Part shown: piece after piece, positions 19,050 to 27,748 of the stretch
How positions within the stretch are numbered: position 1 is the first letter of the stretch
Layout: every line of letters begins with the position of its first letter
Assembly (NCBI RefSeq): GCF_026898135.2
Contig: NZ_CP114035.2
Coordinates: forward strand, 5,001,501-5,065,500
Direction: 5' to 3'
From: Pseudomonas fortuita
GTDB taxonomy: Bacteria > Pseudomonadota > Gammaproteobacteria > Pseudomonadales > Pseudomonadaceae
DNA: 64,000 nucleotides
Notes under the pieces: model-generated
Told to the model about the DNA's origin: nothing
Seen by the model: the letters and a program-made list of their open reading frames with translations, nothing else
Databases searched by the model: none
Translations under genes and position numbers: made by a program

Positions 19050-20489
19050 TTATTCAGCGAGCTTGAAGGTGATGAAGCTGGCACGCCCCTGACGCAGCAC
19101 GCGCATGGACACCGAGCGGTTCTTCGGCAGTTCCTTGGCGATTTCGGTGAATTCCTTGGCCGAACCGATGGCCTGGTTGTTCAGGTGGCTGATGACGTCA
19201 CCCGGGCGCAGGCCGATCATCGCTGCAGGGCCATCCTGCACTTCCTTGATAACCACGCCGCCCTTGAGTTCGAGGGACTTTTTCTGCTCGGCGGTCAGGT
19301 CAGCCACCGATACGCCCAGACGGTTGCTGCTGCGCTCGGCGCTGCCTTCGGCGCCGGCACCGGTACCGATGTCGGCATCGTCATCCGGCATGGCGCCCAC
19401 ACCGACGTCCAGGGTCTGGCGCTTGCCGTTGCGGATGATCTCCAGCTTGGCCTTTTCACCGTCCTTGAGGCTACCGACCAGGTGTGGCAAGTCGGCCGAC
19501 ATGACGATCGGCTGACCGTTCATGCTCAGGATCACGTCACCCACCTGCAGGCCACCTTTGGCTGCCGGGCCGTTTTCCAGCACTTGGGCCACCAGCGCAC
19601 CCGCTGGTTTATCCAGGCCGAAGGATTCAGCCAGGTCCTTGTTGACCTCTTGAATCACCACACCCAGCCAGCCGCGGCTGACCTTGCCATCTTTCTTCAG
19701 CTGATTGGACACATCGAGCGCCACATCGATCGGGATGGCGAACGACAGGCCCATGAAGCCGCCAGAACGGGTGAAGATCTGCGAGTTGATACCCACCACT
19801 TCGCCCTTCATGTTGAACAGCGGGCCGCCCGAGTTACCCGGGTTGATGGCGACGTCGGTCTGGATGAACGGGACGTAGGTCTCATTAGGCAGCGTACGGC
19901 CCTTGGCACTGACGATACCTTTGGTCACCGAATGGTCGAAGCCGAACGGCGAACCAATGGCCAGCACCCACTCGCCCACCTTGAGCTTCTCGGAATCACC
20001 CAGCTTCACGATCGGCAGGTTCTTGCCTTCGACTTTCAGCAGGGCCACGTCGGTGCGCGGGTCGGTGCCGACCAGCTTGGCCTGCAGCTCGCTGCGGTCC
20101 GACAGGCGGACGATGATTTCGTCGGCGTCGGCCACCACGTGGTTGTTGGTCAGCACGTAACCATCGCTGGAAATGATGAAGCCCGAACCCAGCGATTGCG
20201 CCTCGCGCTGGCGGTCGCCACGCGGCGAACGCGGCTGCTGCGGCATGTTGCGCTCAAAGAACTCGCGGAACATCGGCGGCAGGCCTTCCAGGTCCGGCAT
20301 CTGCCCCGCGGCGATACGACGATCTGGCAGCTTCTGCTTGGTACTGATGTTGACCACGGCCGGCGAGGCCTGCTCGACCAGCGTGGTGAAGTCCGGCAAG
20401 GCTTCCTCGGCCTGGGCGGTGAGCACCTGGCCGAGCATGAGCACAGCGGCGAACATCGATAGGTAGGATTTCAAGCGTGGTGTAGACAT
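19050..20489 (-). CDS. mucD: Periplasmic DegP-like serine protease MucD
   Basis: MucD clears misfolded periplasmic proteins and restrains the AlgU stress response. The 479-residue protein has a signal peptide (residues 1-27), a trypsin-like domain with catalytic triad His117 (VLTNNHVVAD), Asp147 (TDVALLK) and Ser220 (INPGNSGGPLF), and two PDZ domains (about residues 280-365 and 395-475). It belongs to the algU-mucA-mucB-mucD cluster, but mucC is missing and a 176-bp gap separates it from mucB. It may therefore have its own promoter in that gap. Confidence 0.92.
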   Translation of the reverse strand: MSTPRLKSYLSMFAAVLMLGQVLTAQAEEALPDFTTLVEQASPAVVNISTKQKLPDRRIAAGQMPDLEGLPPMFREFFERNMPQQPRSPRGDRQREAQSLGSGFIISSDGYVLTNNHVVADADEIIVRLSDRSELQAKLVGTDPRTDVALLKVEGKNLPIVKLGDSEKLKVGEWVLAIGSPFGFDHSVTKGIVSAKGRTLPNETYVPFIQTDVAINPGNSGGPLFNMKGEVVGINSQIFTRSGGFMGLSFAIPIDVALDVSNQLKKDGKVSRGWLGVVIQEVNKDLAESFGLDKPAGALVAQVLENGPAAKGGLQVGDVILSMNGQPIVMSADLPHLVGSLKDGEKAKLEIIRNGKRQTLDVGVGAMPDDDADIGTGAGAEGSAERSSNRLGVSVADLTAEQKKSLELKGGVVIKEVQDGPAAMIGLRPGDVISHLNNQAIGSAKEFTEIAKELPKNRSVSMRVLRQGRASFITFKLAE

Positions 20490-20665
20490 ACGGCTCCCGT
20501 CACAACGAGCGGTAGTTTAGAAAGGCCCCTGCACAATGCAGGAAAGGCCAGGCCCCTAGAAGCCTGACCTATAGAAAATTTGCCAGTAGATTGCAAATGA
20601 CAATGCTTTAATTTCATTTCAGGCGCATATCCGTTCGCCTTGGCATGGCCCTCAAAAGCGCGCCA

Positions 20666-21631
20666 TTACTGGCGCGCCTGGGCATCCTGGGGCCGCATCG
20701 ACAACGCGACGCGTTCTGCCGTACCCAGCGGAATTTCGCCAACTACGGTGACCATCACCTTGCCTTTGGGGGTGTTAAGCCGTCGCGAAACCGCCGAGGT
20801 CGGGCCAAGCTGGGTACGCACATCGGTCCCGGTATCGTCCTTCACGGGTTCAAGGAACACCGAGAAGCGCGCCAACCCATCGTCGTACATCAGGCTACTG
20901 ACCGTGCTGTCATGTTTGGGATCACGCCGTACCGAGCTGTTGACAAGCTCGAACCCTGGCGGGAGCCAGTCCGAGCGCCAGCCAGCGACGCTGTCGTTGC
21001 TGACAGAGGCAACACGCTGCACCGGCTTGCATGAAGCACTGGGGCGCAGGTCATCGTCGACAGGCGGTTCGTCGGTATCGAGGCGCGTCATCTGGAAGCG
21101 CTCCAGCAACTGCCCTTTGTCGTTGAGCATCAACGAACGCAGTGGCAGGCCTGTGGCGCGGTCCAGATGCAATTCGAAGGCATAGCGGTGCTGGTCGCGA
21201 GGAGTGAGGGTCAAGATCACGGCATCGCGCCCGGCGACCCGTGACTTGCCTGCAACGCTCAAATCGTACCAGCCCATCAGTTTCAGCGGATCAAGCACAC
21301 GCTGCGCAGTGTCCGTAGGGGCGGTCACTCCGCTGACCAAGGCCCCACTGACACACTGCACCTTGCCATCCACGCGCAGTATTTCCTGGGCGGCGCCATC
21401 AAGCTGTAGCAACCGCTCGCTGACTTTGCCGTCCTGGACCCTGTGCCAGATATCGTGGGAAGAGAAGCTACCGTTGCGTTCGTAGACGAACGAGCCCTGG
21501 TAACTTTGCTTTTTCTCGGCCAGTGCCAGCTTGTTCAGCCACTCGTTCGCCTCGGGCGATGAGTTGGCTGCCAATACCGGCACCGTCATGCAGCTGCCAA
21601 TCAGCAGCGACAGAAGAGGTAGCGCGCGCAT
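20666..21631 (-). CDS. mucB: Periplasmic sigma-factor regulator MucB (RseB family)
   Basis: MucB binds the periplasmic part of MucA and protects it from proteolysis, keeping AlgU silent until envelope stress. The 321-residue protein has a signal peptide (residues 1-21, ending VLA) and the two RseB lipoprotein-like domains (SYQGSFVYERNGSFSSHDIWHRVQDGK and the C-terminal GWRSDWLPPGFELV region). It follows mucA by eight bases. Confidence 0.93.
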   Translation of the reverse strand: MRALPLLSLLIGSCMTVPVLAANSSPEANEWLNKLALAEKKQSYQGSFVYERNGSFSSHDIWHRVQDGKVSERLLQLDGAAQEILRVDGKVQCVSGALVSGVTAPTDTAQRVLDPLKLMGWYDLSVAGKSRVAGRDAVILTLTPRDQHRYAFELHLDRATGLPLRSLMLNDKGQLLERFQMTRLDTDEPPVDDDLRPSASCKPVQRVASVSNDSVAGWRSDWLPPGFELVNSSVRRDPKHDSTVSSLMYDDGLARFSVFLEPVKDDTGTDVRTQLGPTSAVSRRLNTPKGKVMVTVVGEIPLGTAERVALSMRPQDAQARQ

Positions 21632-21639
21632 GATCCTCC

Positions 21640-22236
21640 TTATTTAGCGGGGTTTTCCATGCTGGCGGCACGGGCATACGGCAGGGCAGTTTCAGTACCC
21701 TTGAGCGCGGACTCCTGTGCATGCTGGCGCAGATAGCCCGGCAGACGCTGATCCCAGCCGGCCTGGTTTTGCAGCACGCCGTTAGCCATCGGCCCGGTCG
21801 GTTGCTCACTGCTTTCACTATAGCCTGCCAAAACAGCAGGGCCCTGAGTTTGTGGCATGCTCAGGCCTTGTTGCGCAGGCTGCTGCGCAGCCAGCTCGGC
21901 GCCGGTGATTTCATCCTGGTTGTACATCCGCACGCCTGCCAGCACCGCAACGGTGACCGAGGCGGCAACCGCCAGACGAGCGACGCTGCGCCATGGCCCC
22001 TTGTTGACCTTGGCCGGTACGGCTTCGTCAGCCAGCGCCGCAGACACCGCCGAGGCGATATCCAGGTTGGGCAGCAGCAGCTCCTTGTGCATGGCTGCAC
22101 GGGCTACCTGGTAACGCGACCAGGTGGCACGGGTTTCAGCATCGTCTACGGCGCTCAGCACCCGACGCAGTTCCAGTTCGTCCGCTTCGTTATCCATTAC
22201 CGCGGACAGCGATTCCTGCAAAGCTTCACGACTCAT
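21640..22236 (-). CDS. mucA: Anti-sigma factor MucA
   Basis: MucA is the inner-membrane anti-sigma factor for AlgU. The 198-residue protein has the cytoplasmic RseA-like sigma-binding domain (SREALQESLSAVMDNEADELELRRVLS), one membrane helix near residues 85-105 (ARLAVAASVTVAVLAGV) and a periplasmic tail that MucB binds. The frame is intact, unlike the truncated mucA alleles of mucoid P. aeruginosa. It lies 31 bases after algU. Confidence 0.93.
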   Translation of the reverse strand: MSREALQESLSAVMDNEADELELRRVLSAVDDAETRATWSRYQVARAAMHKELLLPNLDIASAVSAALADEAVPAKVNKGPWRSVARLAVAASVTVAVLAGVRMYNQDEITGAELAAQQPAQQGLSMPQTQGPAVLAGYSESSEQPTGPMANGVLQNQAGWDQRLPGYLRQHAQESALKGTETALPYARAASMENPAK

Positions 22237-22267
22237 GGCGGTTCCTCTCTTGGCTGTCGCCGCTGTC

Positions 22268-22849
22268 TCAGGTTTCCTGCAACAACGGCTGCAGGGCTTT
22301 GTCTATGGCCTCCCGAGCGCGGAAGATTCGAGAGCGCACGGTACCCACCGGACATTGCATGACACTGGCAATGTCTTCGTAACTCAGCCCGTCAAACTCG
22401 CGCAGGGTCAATGCCGTACGCAGGTCTTCGGGCAGTTGCTGGATGGTGCGATGGACAGTGCCTTCGATTTCATCCCGCAACAACGAGCGCTCTGGGGACT
22501 CGAGATCCTTGAGGCCATGATCGCCGTCGTAAAACTCCGCATCCTCAGAGCTCACATCACTGTCTGGTGGCCGTCTTCCACGGGACACCAGGTAGTTCTT
22601 CGCCGTGTTGATGGCGATGCGGTACAGCCAGGTATAAAACGCACTGTCACCGCGGAAATTGCCAAGCGCACGATAGGCCTTGATAAAGGCTTCCTGTGCG
22701 ACATCCTGGGCCTCGTGGGTATCGTGAACGAACCGCACGATCAACCCGAGAATCTTGTGCTGATACTTCAGCACCAACAGATCGAAAGCTCGCCTGTCAC
22801 CACGCTGAACGCGCTCGACAAGCTGCTGATCCTCTTCCTGGGTTAGCAT
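22268..22849 (-). CDS. algU: Extracytoplasmic-function sigma factor AlgU (RpoE)
   Basis: AlgU directs transcription of envelope-stress genes and, in P. aeruginosa, alginate genes. The 193-residue protein has region 2 (VLKYQHKILGLIVRFVHDTHEAQDVAQEAFIKAYR) and region 4 (LTLREFDGLSYEDIASVMQCPVGTVRSRIFRAREAID). I start at the ATG (22849), which has a GAGGAG five bases upstream and gives the 193-residue family length; a GTG six bases earlier overlaps that site. A matching AlgU-type promoter lies upstream, so the operon is probably autoregulated. Confidence 0.95.
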   Translation of the reverse strand: MLTQEEDQQLVERVQRGDRRAFDLLVLKYQHKILGLIVRFVHDTHEAQDVAQEAFIKAYRALGNFRGDSAFYTWLYRIAINTAKNYLVSRGRRPPDSDVSSEDAEFYDGDHGLKDLESPERSLLRDEIEGTVHRTIQQLPEDLRTALTLREFDGLSYEDIASVMQCPVGTVRSRIFRAREAIDKALQPLLQET

Positions 22850-23294
22850 GAACACTCCTCAGTGAACTCGAAGGAGCGTTGCAACAGCCATCGATCAGGC
22901 TTGCAACCATAGACTCGGGCTTTTCGCAAAAGTTCTCCCCTCCAAGCAAGTTTCCTGCAGCCCTTGGTCGGCTTGCACGGAAGACGCGGCGCGGGCACGG
23001 CCGGCTACGTCGATAATCAGGTTTCGAATACGCAGGGACAACCCGAACAGGCCTTGCCGCCCCACGTCGCCTCGACAAATTGTGACGTGCGGGCAACCTT
23101 CATAGGATTTCCGGCCATGTCGGAAAGTTCCCACAAAGGTTGCCGCGCGCCTCGGTAAGTGGCCAAGTGGCATGGAAATTGGCCACCTCGGGCTGCTATA
23201 AAGGCAACCTGGCCAAGTTTAACGATAGTTTCACAATGCCATCTGCGCGTGACTATTGTGCCGCGCCCCCTCTAAAGATTACTAGTGTCCCGAC
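22850..23294. other. Intergenic region between divergent algU and nadB
   Basis: This 445-bp stretch holds no credible gene. The algU side carries the sigma-E-type promoter. The nadB side has two near-identical GGCCAAGT words and a GTGGCCAA / TTGGCCAC inverted repeat around 23160-23190 (GGCCAAGTGGCATGG...ATTGGCCACC), which might be a regulatory site. No REP element is present. Confidence 0.5.
22910..22935 (-). promoter_or_regulatory. AlgU/sigma-E-type promoter of the algU operon
   Basis: On the minus strand GAACTT (-35) is followed after 16 bases by TCTATG (-10), matching the sigma-E consensus GAACTT-N16/17-TCtga. It lies about 60 bases upstream of the algU start. This implies positive autoregulation, as is known for algU in P. 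aeruginosa. Confidence 0.65.
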
Positions 23295-24899
23295 ATGAGC
23301 CAACAATTCCAACATGATGTCCTGGTGATCGGCAGCGGTGCCGCCGGTCTCAGCCTGGCACTGAACCTCCCCAGCCACCTGCGTGTTGCCGTCCTCAGCA
23401 AGGGCGACCTGGCCAACGGCTCGACCTTCTGGGCCCAGGGCGGGGTCGCGGCAGTACTGGACAACACCGATACCGTGCAGTCGCATGTCGAGGACACCCT
23501 CAATGCCGGCGGCGGTCTGTGCCATGAAGAGGCGGTGCGTTTCACCGTCGAACACAGCCGCGAAGCGATCCAGTGGCTGATCGAGCAAGGTGTGCCCTTT
23601 ACCCGCGACGAGCACTCCAGCGTTGACGACGGAGGCTTCGAGTTCCACCTCACCCGCGAGGGCGGCCATAGCCATCGGCGTATCATCCACGCCGCCGACG
23701 CCACTGGCGCAGCCATTTTCACCACGCTGCTGGAACAGGCCCGCCGGCGCCCGAACATCCAGTTGCTGGAGCAGCGCGTGGCGGTCGACCTGATCACCGA
23801 ACGTCGCCTGGGCCTGCCGGGCGAGCGCTGCCTGGGCGCCTACGTGCTCGACCGCAACACCGGTGAGGTGGACACCTTCGGCGCGCGCTTCACCGTACTG
23901 GCCACCGGCGGTGCAGCAAAGGTCTACCTGTACACCAGCAACCCCGATGGCGCCTGTGGTGATGGCATCGCCATGGCCTGGCGTGCGGGCTGCCGGGTGG
24001 CGAACCTGGAATTCAACCAGTTTCATCCGACCTGCCTGTATCACCCACAGGCCAAAAGCTTCCTGATTACCGAAGCCCTGCGCGGTGAAGGTGCGCTGCT
24101 GCGCCTGCCCAATGGCGAGCGCTTCATGCCACGCTTCGACCCGCGCGAAGAGCTTGCCCCGCGCGACATCGTGGCCCGCGCCATCGACCACGAGATGAAA
24201 CGCCTGGGCGTGGACTGCGTGTACCTGGACATTACCCACAAGCCGGCCGATTTCATCATGGGCCACTTCCCCACCGTGTACGAACGCTGCCTGGCCTTTG
24301 GCATCGATATCACCCGCCAGCCGATCCCGGTCGTACCGGCGGCGCACTACACCTGCGGCGGGGTGATGGTCGACGACCGCGGTCACACAGACGTGCCAGG
24401 GTTGTACGCCATCGGCGAAACCAGCTTCACCGGCCTGCACGGCGCCAACCGTATGGCCAGCAACTCGCTGCTGGAATGCTTTGTCTATGGCCGCGCCGCC
24501 GCTGCCGACATCCAGGCGCACCTTGAACACGTGACAATGCCCAAGGCCCTGCCAGGGTGGGATGCCAGCCAGGTCACCGACTCGGACGAGGATGTGATCA
24601 TCGCGCACAACTGGGATGAGCTGCGGCGGTTCATGTGGGACTACGTGGGTATTGTGCGCACCAGCAAGCGCCTGCAGCGGGCCCAACACCGCATTCGCCT
24701 GCTGCTGGACGAAATCGACGAGTTCTACAGCAACTACAAGGTCAGCCGCGACCTGATCGAACTGCGCAACCTGGCGCAGGTGGCCGAATTGATGATTCTG
24801 TCAGCCATGCAGCGCAAGGAAAGCCGTGGGTTGCATTACACACTGGATTACCCGGGGATGCTGGACGAGGCCAAGGACACCATCCTCAGCCCACTCTGA
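23295..24899 (+). CDS. nadB: L-aspartate oxidase
   Basis: NadB oxidises L-aspartate to iminoaspartate, the first step of de novo NAD synthesis, with non-covalent FAD. The 534-residue protein has the dinucleotide motif [13 protein letters not shown] near the N-terminus, substrate-loop motifs [24 protein letters not shown] at about residue 115, and the [16 protein letters not shown] and [15 protein letters not shown] segments of the fumarate reductase/succinate dehydrogenase superfamily. A very strong palindrome follows the stop codon. The succinate dehydrogenase flavinylation factor gene sdhE lies downstream on the other strand. Confidence 0.95.
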   Translation: MSQQFQHDVLVIGSGAAGLSLALNLPSHLRVAVLSKGDLANGSTFWAQGGVAAVLDNTDTVQSHVEDTLNAGGGLCHEEAVRFTVEHSREAIQWLIEQGVPFTRDEHSSVDDGGFEFHLTREGGHSHRRIIHAADATGAAIFTTLLEQARRRPNIQLLEQRVAVDLITERRLGLPGERCLGAYVLDRNTGEVDTFGARFTVLATGGAAKVYLYTSNPDGACGDGIAMAWRAGCRVANLEFNQFHPTCLYHPQAKSFLITEALRGEGALLRLPNGERFMPRFDPREELAPRDIVARAIDHEMKRLGVDCVYLDITHKPADFIMGHFPTVYERCLAFGIDITRQPIPVVPAAHYTCGGVMVDDRGHTDVPGLYAIGETSFTGLHGANRMASNSLLECFVYGRAAAADIQAHLEHVTMPKALPGWDASQVTDSDEDVIIAHNWDELRRFMWDYVGIVRTSKRLQRAQHRIRLLLDEIDEFYSNYKVSRDLIELRNLAQVAELMILSAMQRKESRGLHYTLDYPGMLDEAKDTILSPL

Positions 24900-24906
24900 A
24901 ATGTGC

Positions 24907-24958
24907 AGCGTGTGTGAGATCGAGCGCCGCCCGCGCGGCGCTCGATCTCACACACGCT
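24907..24958. terminator. Perfect 24-bp inverted repeat between convergent nadB and ygfX
   Basis: AGCGTGTGTGAGATCGAGCG plus four further bases pairs exactly with its complement across a four-base loop (CCGC), giving a 48-base perfect hairpin eight bases after the nadB stop. No T-run follows on either strand. It sits between two converging genes, so a bidirectional transcription block or mRNA-end protection is likely. It does not match the REP families seen elsewhere in the window. Confidence 0.65.
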
Positions 24959-24981
24959 GAACCTGCTACGGCGAACACCTG

Positions 24982-25446
24982 TCAGCCCCGACTAGCCCCC
25001 ACCTCAGCCCACCTGCGTCGGCTGAACTTCAACCGCACCCGCAAGCGCCGATGCTCATCCACCCCCAGCGCATCCTGCGGTATGCACTGGCTCTGCTCCA
25101 TCCATCGCCCCGCCCGCTCAAAGCGCAACACCACCAGCCGCGGCAACGCCACGCTGTCCCGGCACAACCGCACCGGTTGCCAGCCACGGGCACGGCAGAA
25201 CACCTGCCAGCCGCGCACATCACGGCGCAACCCAACAACGGCATGCTCATGGGTTAACAGGATTCGTCGGGGAATGGCCCAGCCAGCGTGGGCGATACAG
25301 GCGGCGACAACAGAAAAGGAAAGCCAATCAGGCAACGGGCTCGCCCACACGGCAAGCCACGCCAGCACCTGGCAACCCAGGTAGGCCGCTAGCAGCAGGC
25401 GCGAGCCTTGCCAGCGGCACTCGAAGCACTCACTTGGGCTGGACAC
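24982..25446 (-). CDS. ygfX: YgfX/CptA-family membrane protein
   Basis: The 154-residue protein has two adjacent membrane segments near the N-terminus ([20 protein letters not shown] and [17 protein letters not shown]) followed by a basic cytoplasmic domain, as in E. coli YgfX. It overlaps the end of sdhE by 17 bases, the usual ygfX-sdhE arrangement. E. coli YgfX was described as a toxin acting on FtsZ/MreB, but that role is debated, and its partnership with SdhE suggests a different function. Assignment rests on architecture and neighbour. Confidence 0.72.
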   Translation of the reverse strand: MSSPSECFECRWQGSRLLLAAYLGCQVLAWLAVWASPLPDWLSFSVVAACIAHAGWAIPRRILLTHEHAVVGLRRDVRGWQVFCRARGWQPVRLCRDSVALPRLVVLRFERAGRWMEQSQCIPQDALGVDEHRRLRVRLKFSRRRWAEVGASRG

Positions 25447-25684
25447 GGTCCAGGATGATGCGGACCATGCGTTGCAGCTCCGGGTCTTCGGACTCGGTGC
25501 GCTCCATGAACCAGCCGAACATGTCCTGGTCCTCGCAGCTCAACAGACGCACGTACAGTTCGCGATCGGTCTCGTTGAGGGTGGAGTAGACTTCCTGGGT
25601 GAAAGGCACCAGCAGTACGTCCAGTTCCAGCATGCCGCGGCGGCTATGCCAGAAAAGCCGGTTGAGTTCAGTTTGTTCGACCAT
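25430..25684 (-). CDS. sdhE: FAD assembly factor SdhE
   Basis: SdhE promotes covalent attachment of FAD to succinate dehydrogenase. The 84-residue protein has the essential RGxxE motif (R16-G-M-L-E20 in [11 protein letters not shown]) and the family's normal length. I chose the ATG at 25684 because GAGGAGG lies five bases upstream; an upstream in-frame ATG would add 24 unrelated residues. It lies next to nadB, a relative of the SdhA flavoprotein, and is coupled to ygfX. Confidence 0.92.
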   Translation of the reverse strand: MVEQTELNRLFWHSRRGMLELDVLLVPFTQEVYSTLNETDRELYVRLLSCEDQDMFGWFMERTESEDPELQRMVRIILDRVQPK

Positions 25685-25818
25685 GGGGCCCTCCTCGAAT
25701 GGCCCGCCAGTATACAGGCAGGCGAGCATGGCGACACCGGGCGTTGGTCTAGTCACCTACCTATTTTGTTACCGGCGTTCTATGATGGCCGCCAGTCTTT
25801 AAGCCACCGCGATGACCC

Positions 25819-26760
25819 ATGGCCGATTCCGCTTTCTTCTGCCCCCTGTCCCACGAGGGCATCCTCGCCGTCCGCGGCTCCGATGCAGGCAAGTTCCTGC
25901 AAGGCCAGCTGACCTGCAACATCACCTACCTCAGCCAGGAACATTCCAGCCTCGGCGCCCGCTGCATGGTCAAGGGGCGCATGCAGTCGAGCTTTCGCAT
26001 CTTGCCCGAAGGCAACGGTTACCTGCTGGCCATGGCCAGCGAACTGCTAGAGGCGCAACTGGCCGACCTGAAAAAGTACGCTGTGTTCTCCAAGGCCACG
26101 CTGACCGACGAAAGCGCCGCCTGGGCACGCTTCGGGCTGCAAGGCGGTGACGCTGCGCTACAGGCGCTTGGGCTCGACGTGCCTGCAAACGCCGGCAGTA
26201 CCGTGCGCCATGAAGGCCTGATCGCCATTGCCGTGTCCGCAGGACGTGTGGAGTTGTGGGTACCGGCGGACAATGCCGACACGGTACGCCAGGCCCTCGC
26301 CAGCGCCCTGCCTGAAGGCAGCCTCAACGAATGGCTGCTAGGCCAGATTCGTGCCGGTATCGGCCAGGTCATGGGACCGACCCGTGAGCTGTTCATCCCG
26401 CAGATGATCAACCTGCAGGCCGTCGACGGCGTCAGCTTCAAGAAAGGCTGCTACACCGGTCAGGAAATCGTCGCCCGCATGCAGTACCTGGGCAAGCTCA
26501 AGCGCCGCCAGTACCGACTGGCACTGGACCAGCAGGCCATCCCGGCCCCGGGTGCCGCGATCTTCTCGCCCACCCACGGCTCGGCGGTCGGTGAAGTAGT
26601 CATTGCCGCCGGCAACGGTGCTGGCTGCGAACTGCTCGCGGTGCTCAGCGCCGACGCGGTGGAAGACGACAACCTGCACCTGGGCAGCCTCGAAGGCCCA
26701 CGCCTGCAGGTGCTGACCCTGCCTTACGAACTGGACCGCGACCGGGAAATCCAGCGCTGA
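25819..26760 (+). CDS. ygfZ: Folate-binding Fe-S cluster repair protein YgfZ
   Basis: YgfZ is a tetrahydrofolate-binding protein needed for some Fe-S enzymes, including the tRNA methylthiotransferase MiaB. The 313-residue protein shows the hallmark KGCYTGQEIVARMQYLGKLKRR near residue 215, whose Cys is essential in E. coli, and the GCVT-like fold. It is divergent from sdhE; both relate to respiratory-enzyme assembly. Confidence 0.92.
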   Translation: MADSAFFCPLSHEGILAVRGSDAGKFLQGQLTCNITYLSQEHSSLGARCMVKGRMQSSFRILPEGNGYLLAMASELLEAQLADLKKYAVFSKATLTDESAAWARFGLQGGDAALQALGLDVPANAGSTVRHEGLIAIAVSAGRVELWVPADNADTVRQALASALPEGSLNEWLLGQIRAGIGQVMGPTRELFIPQMINLQAVDGVSFKKGCYTGQEIVARMQYLGKLKRRQYRLALDQQAIPAPGAAIFSPTHGSAVGEVVIAAGNGAGCELLAVLSADAVEDDNLHLGSLEGPRLQVLTLPYELDRDREIQR

Positions 26761-26815
26761 CCAGCCTGCCCCGCCCCCGTGGCGGGGCCGCACCACCACT
26801 GCGGTAGACACGTCA

Positions 26816-27622
26816 ATGAACAAGCTGGCCGAGATGGTTCAAGCACAGTTGCTCGATGCCATCGAAAAGGATGACCTGGTCCTGCCAACCCTGCCCGAGG
26901 TTGCCTTGAGCATCCGCGAAGCAGCGGAAGACAGCGAGATCAGCGTAGCGGCCCTGAGCAAGGTGATTGGTCGGGATGCGGCCCTTTCAGCGCGCCTGAT
27001 CAAGGTAGTCAACAGCCCACTGCTGCGTGCGGCGGTCGAGGTGACCGACCTGCATACCGCCATCACGCGACTGGGCATCAACTACAGCTGCAACCTGGCC
27101 ATTGGTTTGGTGATCGAGCAGATTTTCCATGCACGCTCACCGGCGGTTGAACAGAAGCTTCGCGAGATCTGGACCAACAGCCTGGAAGTGGCAGGCATCA
27201 GCTACGAAATTTGTCGCCGCTATACCCAGCTCAAGCCTGAACAGGCCACCTTGGGCGGGCTGGTCAACCAGATCGGTGCGCTGCCAGTGCTGATCTATGC
27301 CGAAGAGCACAACGAGCTGTTGTCCGACCCGGTTTGCCTGCATTACGTGATCGAGCAGATCCAGCCGGTACTGGGGGACAAGATTCTCAAGGCCTGGGAG
27401 TTTCCGGAGCAGTTGATCAATTTGCCGAGCCAGGTTCAGGACCTGGACCGGCAGACCGACAAGGTCGACTACATCGACATCGTGCAGATCGCCCGCTGTA
27501 TCAGCCAGCGTGGTCGTCAACGTCCGTTGGCGGCACTGCCCGCGTACCGCCACCTGAGGTTGCCTTTTGGTACCGAGCTGGAAGTGGATGAACTGCTTGA
27601 GGCGCGCAGTATGTTGCGCTGA
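26816..27622 (+). CDS. HDOD-domain signalling protein
   Basis: The 268-residue protein is nearly one HDOD domain: LPTLPEVALSIREAAEDSEISVAALSKVIGRDAALSARLIKVVNSPL leads into helices typical of the family. HDOD proteins resemble HD phosphodiesterases but lack the catalytic metal ligands, and act as adaptors in stress and second-messenger signalling. No other domain is fused here, so the signalling partner is unknown. It follows ygfZ by 55 bases. Confidence 0.85.
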   Translation: MNKLAEMVQAQLLDAIEKDDLVLPTLPEVALSIREAAEDSEISVAALSKVIGRDAALSARLIKVVNSPLLRAAVEVTDLHTAITRLGINYSCNLAIGLVIEQIFHARSPAVEQKLREIWTNSLEVAGISYEICRRYTQLKPEQATLGGLVNQIGALPVLIYAEEHNELLSDPVCLHYVIEQIQPVLGDKILKAWEFPEQLINLPSQVQDLDRQTDKVDYIDIVQIARCISQRGRQRPLAALPAYRHLRLPFGTELEVDELLEARSMLR

Positions 27623-27638
27623 GCTGTGTCAGCCTGCC

Positions 27639-27735
27639 CGGGCCCTATCGCCGGCAAGCCAGCTCCCACTTCGACTGCCTTGACCTCAAGGCATGCGGTG
27701 TCCTGTGGGAGCTGGCTTGCCGGCGATAGGGCCAG
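27639..27735. repeat. REP pair between HDOD gene and tctE
   Basis: Inverted copies of the CCGGCAAGCCAGCTCCCA family (GGGCCCTATCGCCGGCAAG at left, GCCGGCGATAGGGCC at right) lie between two convergent genes. They have the same family and orientation as the pairs at 3031 and 45694. Confidence 0.85.
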
Positions 27736-27748
27736 CGGAATCAACACA

